21,842 bases of DNA, taken from the NCBI GenBank assembly GCA_033085395.1, contig JANQBS010000455.1, positions 1 through 21,842 on the forward strand. Direction: 5' to 3'. A model generated the notes under the pieces. The model saw only the letters and a program-made list of their open reading frames with translations, had not been told where the DNA came from and ran no database searches. A program made the translations under genes and the position numbers. Every line of letters starts with the position of its first letter. The first letter of the stretch is position 1. Shown here in pieces: positions 1-9,000 of the stretch. This DNA comes from Xanthoparmelia taractica (Eukaryota > Ascomycota > Lecanoromycetes > Lecanorales > Parmeliaceae).

Positions 1-1519
1 TAATTTTTTAAAAAAAGTTGAAAAAAAGTTGAAAACGACTATGTTCAACAGATACCACACCTTTCCGACCCGTAAATTAAACATCGAGTTTTAATTAACG
101 TCAAGATTGTACTTTATTCTATCTTTTATTCTCTCTGAAGAAGGTTGTGAGAGACTTATTTCTCTAAACTTAGTATAAGCTAGATGAACGGGCGCTTATT
201 ACTACAAGTACTACTTTGACGGATGAAAGTACGATTAGATGATAGAGTCCTGTCGACCAATCAAGGCAATAGCGAGATTGAATCGTGAATCTTAGGTTGA
301 CAAGGATGTGATATGAGCCTGGTTCTCTAAGAAATCAATGCTAGCCCAATGGACGCGCCAGGATATCTATGAAAAGGTACATTCTGCTACATCACCCATT
401 CCATCACATGTATGATACAGACGGAGAGCCATGGACACGATTTCGTCCATCGCATGGGGTCAACATCCACCAATCGCTTGTAGCATTTCATGGATCAGGG
501 TCAATTCTATGGAGCAAGAAGCCTAATATGCCACCGGCGCCAGCACCGTTCGCAACGCCGTCTGAGGCTCTACAAACTACGCCTTTTGTGAGTCATTTGA
601 ATGTCATTAGGCGCAGTTTGTTGGGTTCCTCTTCGCTCCCATCATTTGATCAGATCCTACATACTCAAACTACAACTAGTCTATATTCGGGTAAGTCGTT
701 GTGCTGTTTCTAGCCTATTACTACGAGGCCTGGCAATGGCTAAGGATAAGTTACGCCAACCGTGGAGCAAGAGGGGCAGGAACCGAACCCGCCTACTGTT
801 ACTACCGATCCATATTCGAATACTCTCTTTATCTATCAAAATTTCAGCATCGAATACGCAAGCGACCGTGGATCTAGCCAGTACATTGCCTTCCACAGTC
901 GGGAATGAGGCTCTCACATCATCCTCCCTTACCTAGGTCGAGCCATTCAATACTACAGCAGGTCACGCCTCTCATTTGATGTTAGATGCTCGTAAGGCGG
1001 AGTCTTGTGAGCGCGTAACGGCCTTCGAAACGTTGATTAGGCAAACAGATCGCTAGCATGGGTAATGATTTGGTTGATCATGAGAGTAGCAGCAAGCAGG
1101 GAAACAAAGGAGGCAGCGAATAGAGTAGGTGCAGAAGTCGGAGCAGCTATTGAATCCTTGCTCCATAACTGAGACGTCATGTCTGTTGAAAGGTATATCC
1201 TATTGGTGGTCCTTGGCGATGCATGATCCACCGGGGCGATGCAACCTACCTAGATTGATCTTATACTTGGTATACTACTGAGCATCAGCCTCGCGATCCG
1301 CTCTATTCCCAATGAGTCGCATATGCCTAGGACATGCCAAACCGCTGGCAAGCTATGTGCCTACCTGAGTGTGTATCGCATGAATGACGGTGATCCAGGG
1401 TGACTACGCCCCTCACGTGGGTGAACTTTTGCCTGGTTCTCTCAACAGTTAAAAGGCTTTATATTCCACCTGGTGAACTTCTACCATCAATCATCTTAGC
1501 CATCAATCATCTTAGCAAT
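1..1519. other. Left-end region, no supportable gene
   Basis: The first 60 bases are A-rich with a doubled AAAAAAAGTTG-like motif. The rest is of mixed composition. The longest open frame (369-713, plus strand, 114 codons) gives a peptide with no domain, signal peptide or family resemblance that I recognise, and there is no convincing splice continuation. I treat it as chance or as a decayed gene. A perfect 16-bp tandem duplication (CATCAATCATCTTAGC, 1485-1500 and 1501-1516) lies directly before the ATG at 1520. No tRNA or rRNA was seen. Confidence 0.4.
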
Positions 1520-1798
1520 ATGGCCACCGCCGTCCTTGCCTACAGCGCTCAGCAGTACAACTCATTGCCAAACATCGAGGATGCCGGCATCAACTTGAAG
1601 CCTGCGGACATTGCCCTTCTGACCACGACGATCGGACAGGTCTTCGTGAAGCACGGGGTTCAGGACCTATTCGGCATCACCCTGCTACACAACCATTTCC
1701 CAGAAAGTAAGAAGCTCGCGCAGGCCAATCCTCTCGTTCGGGTTGCGCTTAAGACAACTTTGTACCACATGTTTCCAATGTGCTGGGATGTCGTCTGA
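1520..1798 (+). CDS. Truncated small fungal hypothetical protein
   Basis: This frame encodes 92 residues. Residues 1-60 (start MATAVLAYSAQQ, later the segment FVKHGVQDLFGITLLHNHF) resemble the N-terminus of a family of fungal hypothetical proteins that I recall from ascomycete genomes; its function is unknown to me. After His59-Phe60 (about 1699) the translation becomes the antisense of the convergent kinase-like gene, so the last 32 codons are probably not family sequence. A GTAAG at 1707 could be a splice donor, but no matching downstream exon was found. The ATG at 1520 is preferred over the upstream ATG at 1400 because the recognisable N-terminus begins there. No membrane segment or signal peptide is evident. 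The simplest reading is a gene remnant cut off where the kinase-like gene was joined to it. Confidence 0.45.
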   Translation: MATAVLAYSAQQYNSLPNIEDAGINLKPADIALLTTTIGQVFVKHGVQDLFGITLLHNHFPESKKLAQANPLVRVALKTTLYHMFPMCWDVV

Positions 1799-3094
1799 TG
1801 ATGTCCAATCTTCCACCACGTCTTCCGTGCTCTCGACGTCTTCGAAGGCGTTCATATCCGGCTGACGCAAAAGCATCCACATAGAGCGGCCTAGACTGAA
1901 CACTTCCGCGAGCTCCAGAGCCTTTGGACACTGCTCGTTCCATAGCGGAAAGACGTTCCACACGTTCCAGCCATTGCGGCCTGGGGCAGTCTCGGGCATG
2001 TTACGCCGCTCCGGTCCCGTGTATTTTGTATAGCGAAGGGCAGTCGTCAGACCTTCTGCTGGTATTTCTTCCACGTCCCAGGTGCCATCAATTTCTGGGG
2101 CTGCCGTGCTGACCGGGGCACCGCTTTGCTCCCAATCAATAAGCACAAGATGGAAATTTGCGTCAAGCAGGAAGTTCCCAGGTTTAATGTCCATGTGATA
2201 GGTGTGCGCGACGAAATGGGTATGCGCAATGGCTGCAGCCATCTGGTAACACCATAGGGCCTTCCGCGACAGTGGTATTCGCTCACCGGATCCGTTGTTC
2301 TTCTCGACGTGACTGTCAAGGCTCCCGTTGGAGAGGAACGGATAGAGACTGCCACACACAACGGGCATGTCGTCGCTAGGTCTGCCAATGGTGACCAAAG
2401 TCTGCGCTGGGGGCATAATGTTGGGATGAGGTGGCATGTTTATGATCAGCTCCGTTGACCGGTAGAAGATCTTGACTTCTTCCTCAATGTTTCCACTTTC
2501 GTAGTTGGTCAGAAAGGTCCTGAAGTCAATCCCTTTAAAGACGAGCAGAGACCTGGGGTCCGATACGGTATGTGCAAGAGTAGAACATCCCCTTCCGCCG
2601 AGCTGATGCAGTCTTAGTAAGCCTTTGAAGTCTACCGTGTCGATTGATTGTTTGACAGAGAGCTGGCTAGGTGGTAGGAGAAGGTCGACGTAGTCATTGA
2701 AAAGGTCATCATGACAGATTCTCCAGGTAATGGACGAAGGAAGATCTGTCGGCCCAATGTCGTAAATATCGATGATAACATCTGGATCTTGGATTGCCGG
2801 TTGCTCGCTACATTTTGCCCAGATCGTAGCAATCGCCGACCATAGTGCAGTGCGCATAGAGACTCGGTCCGGGAACGTAGCGCTTGGGCTGTCGACCGTT
2901 AGGCCGTGATAGCAGGTCACGATACGTGCCGTCAAAGACTGCGGTCGCTGAGTACTGTCCTGCGCAAATCGAAAGATCAATGTCTTTCCATGCCCAAAGG
3001 CCTGAGCAAATACGATCGTTTCAAGATCATCCCCCCAGATCCACTCACCCAATACGCCGAGTGCGCTCAGTCCATCTTGCTCGTCCATCTTCAA
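1685..3094 (-). CDS. Protein-kinase-like protein (fungal accessory type)
   Basis: Single-exon frame of 469 residues. Residues 1-150 are an N-terminal region without recognised motifs. Residues 180-466 form a kinase-like domain: a VAIK-like lysine at 187 (LLVFKG), an alpha-C candidate glutamate at 204-206, the catalytic loop HMDIKPGN at 300-307 with Asp302, Lys304 and Asn307, a metal-binding Asp320 in DWE instead of DFG, GPER at 360-363 in place of APE, and a subdomain IX-like stretch near 395-406 (AEVFSLGRSMW). NPNERIGLRELL at 451-462 matches the subdomain XI arginine region. The retained residues are compatible with phosphotransfer. The DWE form is, as I recall, common in fungal kinase expansions and need not mean inactivity. 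The 3' end overlaps the convergent truncated gene at 1520-1798. Substrate and pathway cannot be inferred. The ATG at 3094 is the first of two in-frame methionines (residues 1 and 3). Confidence 0.8.
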   Translation of the reverse strand: MKMDEQDGLSALGVLGEWIWGDDLETIVFAQAFGHGKTLIFRFAQDSTQRPQSLTARIVTCYHGLTVDSPSATFPDRVSMRTALWSAIATIWAKCSEQPAIQDPDVIIDIYDIGPTDLPSSITWRICHDDLFNDYVDLLLPPSQLSVKQSIDTVDFKGLLRLHQLGGRGCSTLAHTVSDPRSLLVFKGIDFRTFLTNYESGNIEEEVKIFYRSTELIINMPPHPNIMPPAQTLVTIGRPSDDMPVVCGSLYPFLSNGSLDSHVEKNNGSGERIPLSRKALWCYQMAAAIAHTHFVAHTYHMDIKPGNFLLDANFHLVLIDWEQSGAPVSTAAPEIDGTWDVEEIPAEGLTTALRYTKYTGPERRNMPETAPGRNGWNVWNVFPLWNEQCPKALELAEVFSLGRSMWMLLRQPDMNAFEDVESTEDVVEDWTSSDDIPAHWKHVVQSCLKRNPNERIGLRELLTFWEMVV

Positions 3095-3629
3095 TCCACG
3101 AGAGTAGTCTGTGATAGAGATCGTGAGGCGGGCACGACGTGACCTGAATTATAGCTCGAACGCCAATTTCCAACACTTTTATATGATGGCTTGACTATTA
3201 TAAAGCACTGGTGAGACACCGCATGAATAGATTGTGCTTGAATTCTGTAAATATGTTGTACCTCGTAGCATAAGGAAGTTTTAGCAACTTTGAGCAAAAA
3301 AACCTTCAATGCGGGACTCAGTCAACCTTTATGTGTGTAGCCCTAGCCCCCACTGTAGTTCTAGTTGAACATAGCGTCAGTTAGGGATGCCTTTTTGCAG
3401 GCCAGAGGCAGCTCCTCCTGTAATTAGCACCACCCTAGTTCCAGGGTCAGCACCGCCCAAGATCTGTATCACCTCTTCCGATCGCCCACCATACGCGCCT
3501 CTAAGGTAATCACTATCATCCCCACGTTCCTACCCTGTACCCACCCTCTTGGGCAGCCCCGCCCGCTCAAAATTATACCAATCAAACTCTCCATCAGTGT
3601 TACAAGAAAAAACAAACATAAACAATTTT
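3095..3629. other. Intergenic region upstream of the kinase-like gene
   Basis: No gene is supported. This is the upstream side of the minus-strand kinase-like gene and should hold its promoter, though I cannot point to a specific element. From about 3400 to 3600 it is C-rich on the plus strand; beyond that it passes into the AT-rich block. Confidence 0.5.
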
Positions 3630-3699
3630 AAATCGACTATAATTCAAGTGCGCTTCGAACATCAATTTTCTAGTTGAGTACTTCGAATATAGTCGATTT
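3630..3699. repeat. Inverted repeat, 12-bp arms
   Basis: AAATCGACTATA at 3630-3641 is the exact reverse complement of TATAGTCGATTT at 3688-3699, with 46 bases between them. The reverse complement of the right arm and its flank (about 3680-3706) also resembles 24-47 at the window start (AAGTTGAAAACGACTATGTTC), allowing one indel. Confidence 0.6.
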
Positions 3700-4370
3700 T
3701 CAACTTCCTAATATCAGTTAATATTATACTGTTATAACTTTTTCTCGACTATTAACGATTTAAAAAATATATTTATAATTTCTTAGAATTAAAAGTTTTA
3801 TATAACTTTTTAATAAATAAATACTTATTATATATTTAAATTCGCTAAATTAACTTTTATATCTATTATTTAATACTTAATTTTTATATTACTATTTTTA
3901 ATTATTAAACTAATTAATATTATAACTATTAGTATTATATTATTAATTAACATAGCGTTTATATTAAAATATAAATATACTTTAATATAATATTATTAGT
4001 CTAACGCTAAGAGATATATAAGCGTATTAATATATTATATCTTTATTTCTCTTAGGCTGTACGGAGCCGTACGGGTGCCTGTGGGGTGCGCCGTATGGGC
4101 TTCATATGGGCAAATAGGGTGCGCCTTCTATGAAGCGCGGCACCCGAACCCATGAGTCATATTTTTAGTTCTATGGTACAATTGGAAAGCGCCCTCACAA
4201 TTTCTCTTTTCTTTCTCTTCGTATTCGTCTTATATACTTAATCTTAACTATAATTTATTATAATATTAAGATATTTAATATCTTAATCTTATTTCTTAAA
4301 ATTAACTCGTAATAAAAAGCGTAGAGATCAATAAAAATTAGTTAAGAATAAAGATAATTACATCGATGCT
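3700..4370. other. AT-rich RIP-like block
   Basis: Very AT-rich sequence without open frames, dominated by TTA, ATA and TAA, and interrupted only by the GC-rich LTR-like island at 4058-4199. The look matches the large block at 17516-21842. I infer a mutated repeat insertion. Confidence 0.6.
4058..4199 (+). repeat. LTR-like repeat, copy 1 (solo, least mutated)
   Basis: A 142-bp GC-rich island in AT-rich DNA. It starts TGTACGGAGCCGTAC and ends GCGCCCTCACA, i.e. TG...CA like an LTR. Copies 2 (19381-19524) and 3 (19897-20005) share its 3' part (CTTCTATGAAGCGCGGCACC and onward), differing mainly by C-to-T and G-to-A changes. It contains the inverted repeat GTACGG/CCGTAC at its 5' end and GGGTGC (4117-4122) opposite GCACCC (4140-4145). 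No primer-binding site follows it, and the 5 bases on each side do not match, so if it is a solo LTR its target duplication has decayed or it recombined. Confidence 0.6.
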
Positions 4371-4672
4371 CGGGTAAACCTCGGTTAAATGTCAGCTCGC
4401 TGGCTAGCTTATTGCCGCGTTTTCTTTCTCCAAATCCCGAGGCTCTCACGATCACCAACCCTTCTAGTTCTACTATTTACAAGCAATCATTCCGACGCAC
4501 GCTTTCCTCTCTCGCCTTTTCAGGCAGTAGGCCATTCCATTGACTGGCTATAATCCCTGCAATTCGAGATGACTAGTCTCGTTGTGGTAGACGCCCGCTA
4601 TCTGGATCACCGGATCCTTGACTGTGCTCTAATCATCTATTCAAATAAGACGTGTAATGAAACCGGGGTTCA
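4371..4672. promoter_or_regulatory. Upstream region of the damaged accessory gene
   Basis: A GC-balanced stretch directly before the ATG at 4673, resuming after the AT-rich block. It contains pyrimidine-rich runs around 4420-4520 typical of fungal promoters and leaders, but no defined TATA box or known operator that I can assign. Confidence 0.35.
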
Positions 4673-6053
4673 ATGCCGTCAAAGAAACCTTCAATCGCCC
4701 CCAACCGAAAACGACAGCTGTCGGTAGAAGCAGGGCCTACCGCCAAACGTCGAAAGCTCGAAAATCAGCAACGACGCCGAACACCTAGCTGGTTTTGGGA
4801 TAATTTATCGCGGCTGTGGCTCACGCCCCGTACACTTCAAGAGTTTGATCGAAGGACTATATGGCCTGCTGCTCCTGTGCCGCCTAAGCGGACTGGCAAG
4901 GAAGACAATATTAATCTTATACAGCTGAAGCGCTTCGCAAGACACGGTGGACCAAGCCTGGGCCACCTTAGAGCTGTAAGGTCGTTTCAATATGCTCCGA
5001 CAGCTTATTGACTGCTTTCTAGTATCCACCCCCAGACGCAGGCTCTCCCGTCGGCACGATGTCCTCAAGTCAATCGGGCTCCAGAAAACGAGTCAAGACT
5101 GGAAGAGAATCAGATATATCGAAGACGAGGAAATCCACTGCCTACGATCCCGACTTCGAGCAGCACCTCATCGATCACGGTGTCTATCCTGAAGGATACG
5201 GTGGTGTTAGAAATTTGCAAGAACCACTCAACTGGGAGGAGATAAATGCAAGGCTAGCACTACCTCGAGCCTCCCTTTCGCCGTCACGTTTCACTCGTGA
5301 AATATATCTGGATTTCAAAGAGAAGAACCAAGATGCATTGACGGAGGGCACGGTGATGAGCACTGATTTTCCGATCATCGCAGGCTCCGCCCGCATATCG
5401 TGCCGTCAACGAATACCGCCGCACCGTGTCTACCCAACTTCTTTACGGAGGGGAAGGGCCCAAATGGAAATGCGGCCGTATGCAAGCGACAAGCTTTATA
5501 TGACGGTGCTATGGATGCCCGGGGAATGCACGGGCTGCGGTCATATATCGATCAGGAGACGCTATTCGACAACAATACCTGTACGATCACATCAACCTAT
5601 CATCATAGTGGCCTTCTCACTATATACACAACCTATCCTACTGCGTCCGAAAGTCCTACAAATCCCATCGAATACCGTATGACCCAGCTTAGGTCATTCG
5701 CCATGACCGAGGCTCCGGACACCTTTCGAAAAGGAGCTGGCGCATTGAGAAACGCTAGGGACTGGGCAAGAGAGAAACGGGAAGAGCTTATAACTGCGGG
5801 GAACGACAAGGCGCTAAATTCGAGACAATCAAGCATGGTCTCATCCGCAGAGAGCTTCGTGCCGTTATCATCGAACGTCCCTACTCACCCAGAATCGGAG
5901 ACGTCAGCTGACGAGCCTGCATTGGGCATTGACACATCTGCTGGCTCCCGTTGCAGAACCCTAGTCGGGGCTCCAACAGATCCACCACCTAACGTCCCGT
6001 CAACTCGGCAATCTACAAGGAAGGTCTCTCGAGCCAGCAAGAAGTCGACTTGA
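4673..6053 (+). pseudogene. Damaged accessory-genome protein, possible DUF7924-type
   Basis: Exon 1 is 4673-4975. An intron at 4976-5022 (47 nt, GTAAGG, branch-like TTGAC, TTTCTAG) joins in phase to 5023, so LRA continues as YPPPDAGS and then MSSSQSGSRKR. The first part (basic N-terminus with KRRK, then WDNLSRLWLTPR, NWEEINARLALPRASLSPSR) resembles a fungal hypothetical family common in accessory regions. Near 5385-5399 the similarity jumps frame: before it reads FPIIAGSARI, after it IVPSTNTAAPCLPNFFTEGK in the frame running to 6053. By my memory of the family, about 50 residues between these are missing. Read without correction, the frame ends at 5682 (320 aa). The C-terminal half has PNFFTEGKGP, then RQALYDGA, and later RNARDWAREKREEL. 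An E-x-K in such a context can suggest a PD-(D/E)XK nuclease fold; this is inference. Function unknown; probably nonfunctional. Confidence 0.65.
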
Positions 6054-6518
6054 GAGGTGCAACTGACCTGGAGATGGATAGTGTCCTACAGCAGACCTGG
6101 AAGGCAACCGCTGGTTTAAGATTGCTCTTAGAATTATAGCGATGAGGGGTGGCGGGTGAAGGGAGAAGGGGGTGAGGTAGGTGGGGTGGATGGACGATGG
6201 AGGGGTGGTTTGGCGGCTTGTAGGGGTGCTGACATGTTTTTGTAGATCATGTTGTCTGCATTTCATTTCCCCGCAGGATAACTGGCTTTCATGAGGCGAA
6301 GCCAAGACTCGTGACACTTTTGCGGGGCTGGCGTGGCTGGTTGACCCCGCTTTCCCCAGTCCTTGACATAAAATATGAAACCTTGCACACCTCTTTACTT
6401 CTAACTTCGATTCTCTCCTCATTTCCAGCCCCCTTGAGCTTTCCCACCACCTCGCATTCATCAAGTCCCGCATCACCCATCAGACATATTATCCCCAAAC
6501 CCTTGTAGAACCTTTGCC
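6054..6518. promoter_or_regulatory. Intergenic and leader region before the RNase III-like gene
   Basis: About 6150-6230 is G-rich on the plus strand (runs of GGGG in purine context). From about 6390 to 6480 it turns pyrimidine-rich (TTCTCTCCTCATTTCCAGCC), a typical fungal leader just before an ATG. The ATG at 6519 lies in GCCATGG, a good initiation context. No other element can be named. Confidence 0.45.
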
Positions 6519-7024
6519 ATGGCAGCCAATCAAATGTCCAACATGACGCGTGGGGTCGAACGTATCATCGGCTACAGCTTTACTGACCCCCTGATTCTTT
6601 GGGAAGCACTTCAAGCCGCTGGCTCTGGTGTTAGGTCGGCAGGAACGCGCCGCTTTGATGACGGGAATAAGCGCTTGGCCGTGCTGGGGGATACGATCCT
6701 CAAGCTCGTTCTGGTGGAGGAATGGTACGATGGCGCAGACGTTCGAGGTATGTAGGCTGCCTCTTGTAACGCCTGGCCGCTAATGCTGTATTAGAACGAG
6801 CCAGCAGCATTGTGCAACAAGTTGGCTCAAATGTCAACCTCGACCGAGCGGGTCGACTTTACGGACTTGACGATTTTGTGTGTCGTAACCCATCGCAGGG
6901 TGCTGACGTCTCGCCTGCCACCATGGCCGCAACGGTCGAAGCCATTCTGGGTGCAGTATACCTCGACGGCGGTATCGACAACGTAAGCCAAGTAATGCAG
7001 ACGTTGGGTCTCGTCGCTACTTGA
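6519..7024 (+). CDS. Small RNase III-like domain protein, active site incomplete
   Basis: Exons 6519-6747 and 6795-7024, with a 47-nt intron (GTATGT ... CTAAT ... TTAG), encode 152 residues. The fold signature of an RNase III domain is clear: FTDPLILWEAL at 21-31, NKRLAVLGDTILKL at 50-63 matching the NERLEFLGD signature, and the second motif MAATVEAILGAVYLDGG at 120-136. Of the four acidic metal ligands of classical RNase III, Asp58 and Glu125 are kept, while the glutamate of LEFLGD is Ala54 and the aspartate three residues before Glu125 is Ala122. There is no dsRNA-binding domain. Ascomycetes carry short proteins of this type, as I recall, often with the same losses, so this may be a family trait rather than decay. 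The frame is intact. The role is unknown; RNA binding without cleavage or a structural role is possible. Confidence 0.8.
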
Positions 7025-9000
7025 GCTGAAGGACAAATATGGCAAACTCGTAACGTGACCCCCCTCCCCTTAAACCACCCTTAAAGAGAAGATATACCAA
7101 TTAACGTGACTGTCAATGTCTAGCCTCTACCATGGCCACCCAGAATGCTTCCGTGAGGCCGTCCTTTTCGGTATCTGGAGCGTCCTCGGATATTGAGGCC
7201 TAGCCTGGCTCCCTCTTATGAACTCCCCTATGGGCTTGATGTTGGTGCATCCTGAACCATAGCGGAAATTCGCATTTGGGAGCCAAGCTAGGCCTCGTCT
7301 TCGAGACCGCTCTAATGACCGTGGAAGACGGCCTCGGGCAAGCTCTCTGGGTGGCCCTGGCTCCGGAAAGTATTGCAATGCCACGTGGAATTGGGATCGA
7401 CAATGAACGTGCTTGGTCGGACAGCTCCTGACATCTTCGCGCAGTTGTCATTCCACTGGTGTGATATGTGGTTAGTGGGTGGGACTGATAGCGCTTCTTT
7501 TGTCATCCCCTTGCAGGCTAGAGGCTGTTGCTTCTCGGCTTTGCAGACACGGTCGTTACCGAAAGAATGAGTGATTTTGCGAATACCTCTTCAACAGAGG
7601 TTGAAATTCGCCTTCTTCATATGTAATCAGTTTCTCTTCAACAGAGACCTGATCATCCTTTGTCATGTATGCGATCAAAAGACCGTCAATCACACGCGAG
7701 GCAACCACAGAAATAGCAGGATTCAGATCGAGGTCAGCTTGCTTGGCTTTGCACAATTGCGAGTGGCAGCTGCCCGCTGCAGAGGACCACCAATCGCTGT
7801 AACCGAACAAGGCCTTGTTCTTGACATTATTTGTTCTTGGGCGTCGCCAAATTATGCTTGTGCACATTAAGCACTCTTCCCTCTACCCACACCAGCACTT
7901 TTTCAGATGAAGTAGTATTCTCCAGGATCGATGGCTATAGTACCGATGATGAACTGCAAGGCTTCGTGAACCTTGCATCTCTCTTCCTGGACATTGTCAA
8001 GGCTTTTATGTCGACGACGGCTGATTGCGTGCTAGGCAGCTCTACCCGCTCTCTGCGCAAACAGTCAAATCTGGCATTGTGGTAGGTAAGGTAGTGACAT
8101 CTTGAGTGTCAATGCGGAAGGTCCGTGTCGATGCATCGACAAGAGACTTGATGGCGGGGATCGAAGCAATGAGGACTGAGATCCTTGGGAACGGCTCCAA
8201 AACAACAACCCAGAAATCGAATTCAGCCATTTTGCGCTATTTCGAGGTGCGACAGGTCCAGTCGATTTCAGTTAACTGTAACGGTGCGGCAGCGATGCGT
8301 TTGATCGATTGCCGAGAAGGCTGGGCGGGCTAGAGATGGCTTTTGAAATCTGGGCAGGCCGGCAAGACGCCTGAGGGGTTGAAGCTGCGGCTGACTTCGC
8401 ACTCTTCCCCAAGACTCAATTCGGGCTTGCTGTCGAGAAGTAAGCTGCAGATTTGAAGGCGAAGCTCGGTCGGCAAGGGACTCGAATTTCGACCTGGGTG
8501 CAGTGGGGGGAGGTGTAGGCGAGATCTCGTCCGAGCGTTGGGAATCCAATCGCTGTTCTGCTGTAGCGCGAGCACGCATTGATGTTCCTCGGTCTAGAAA
8601 TAAGATGGGGTGTCCATAAGAGTCATGTAACCCCAGCGGGTCAGCTAGCACCACCGCTCGGCCATGAGGCTCTTTCACAGCCTTGGTAAGGTAGCCTTGT
8701 AAACCGCCAAGACATAGCTCTACTCAGACAGCGAGACGGGTGGAAAGAGAGAGATGACTAGGGTGGATTTAATGCACTACAGCACCGAAGTTAGGCTAGC
8801 AAACGACAGTCCCTGCATGATCAAGTGGATCGTGTTGGCACGAGGAAACAAGTCCTCGTGCCAAATCTACCCCAGCCTAAGCCAGATCTTTAGGGCTAAA
8901 TTAGGGAGTTTGAACCGCGTGTGCGCCGTGGGGGGTAGACCTTTCTGGGCTTTCGCCGCATCCTTGCTACGAAGATGTCTTGTATGATTTAGATTATAAT
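7025..9000. other. Long gene-poor region with short unassigned open frames
   Basis: About 2 kb of GC-balanced sequence in which no reading frame longer than 136 codons occurs on either strand. Frames at 7571-7870 (+), 7831-8085 (+), 8106-8333 (+) and 8678-8268 (-) were read, and none shows a domain I recognise. Composition is not AT-rich, so it is not a strongly RIP-mutated repeat. It may be decayed coding sequence or an unrecognised non-coding transcript region. Confidence 0.4.
8835..8864. repeat. Perfect 12-bp hairpin
   Basis: TTGGCACGAGGA (8835-8846) and TCCTCGTGCCAA (8853-8864) are exact reverse complements separated by the 6-nt loop AACAAG. No U-tract follows and no tRNA fold is formed by the surroundings. 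Its role is unknown. Confidence 0.75.

Noticed and set aside
369..713. 114-codon frame on the plus strand as a gene
   Set aside because: No recognised motif, no leader or splice support, and neighbouring sequence looks non-coding; the length can occur by chance at this composition.
5352..5382. GT-AG segment in the damaged accessory gene as an intron
   Set aside because: Only 31 nt, it would delete conserved family residues, and it does not restore the downstream frame.
1685..8000. The kinase-like, accessory and RNase III-like genes as one defence-like system
   Set aside because: They are on different strands, separated by an AT-rich repeat block, one is broken, and no shared regulation or known co-occurrence can be shown from the sequence.
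8268..8678. 136-codon minus-strand frame as a gene, with a faint F-box-like phrase (PLPTELRLQI) in the overlapping minus-strand frame at 8330-8575
   Set aside because: Only one short phrase is suggestive, it lies in a different frame from the long one, and no splice arrangement gave a longer domain.
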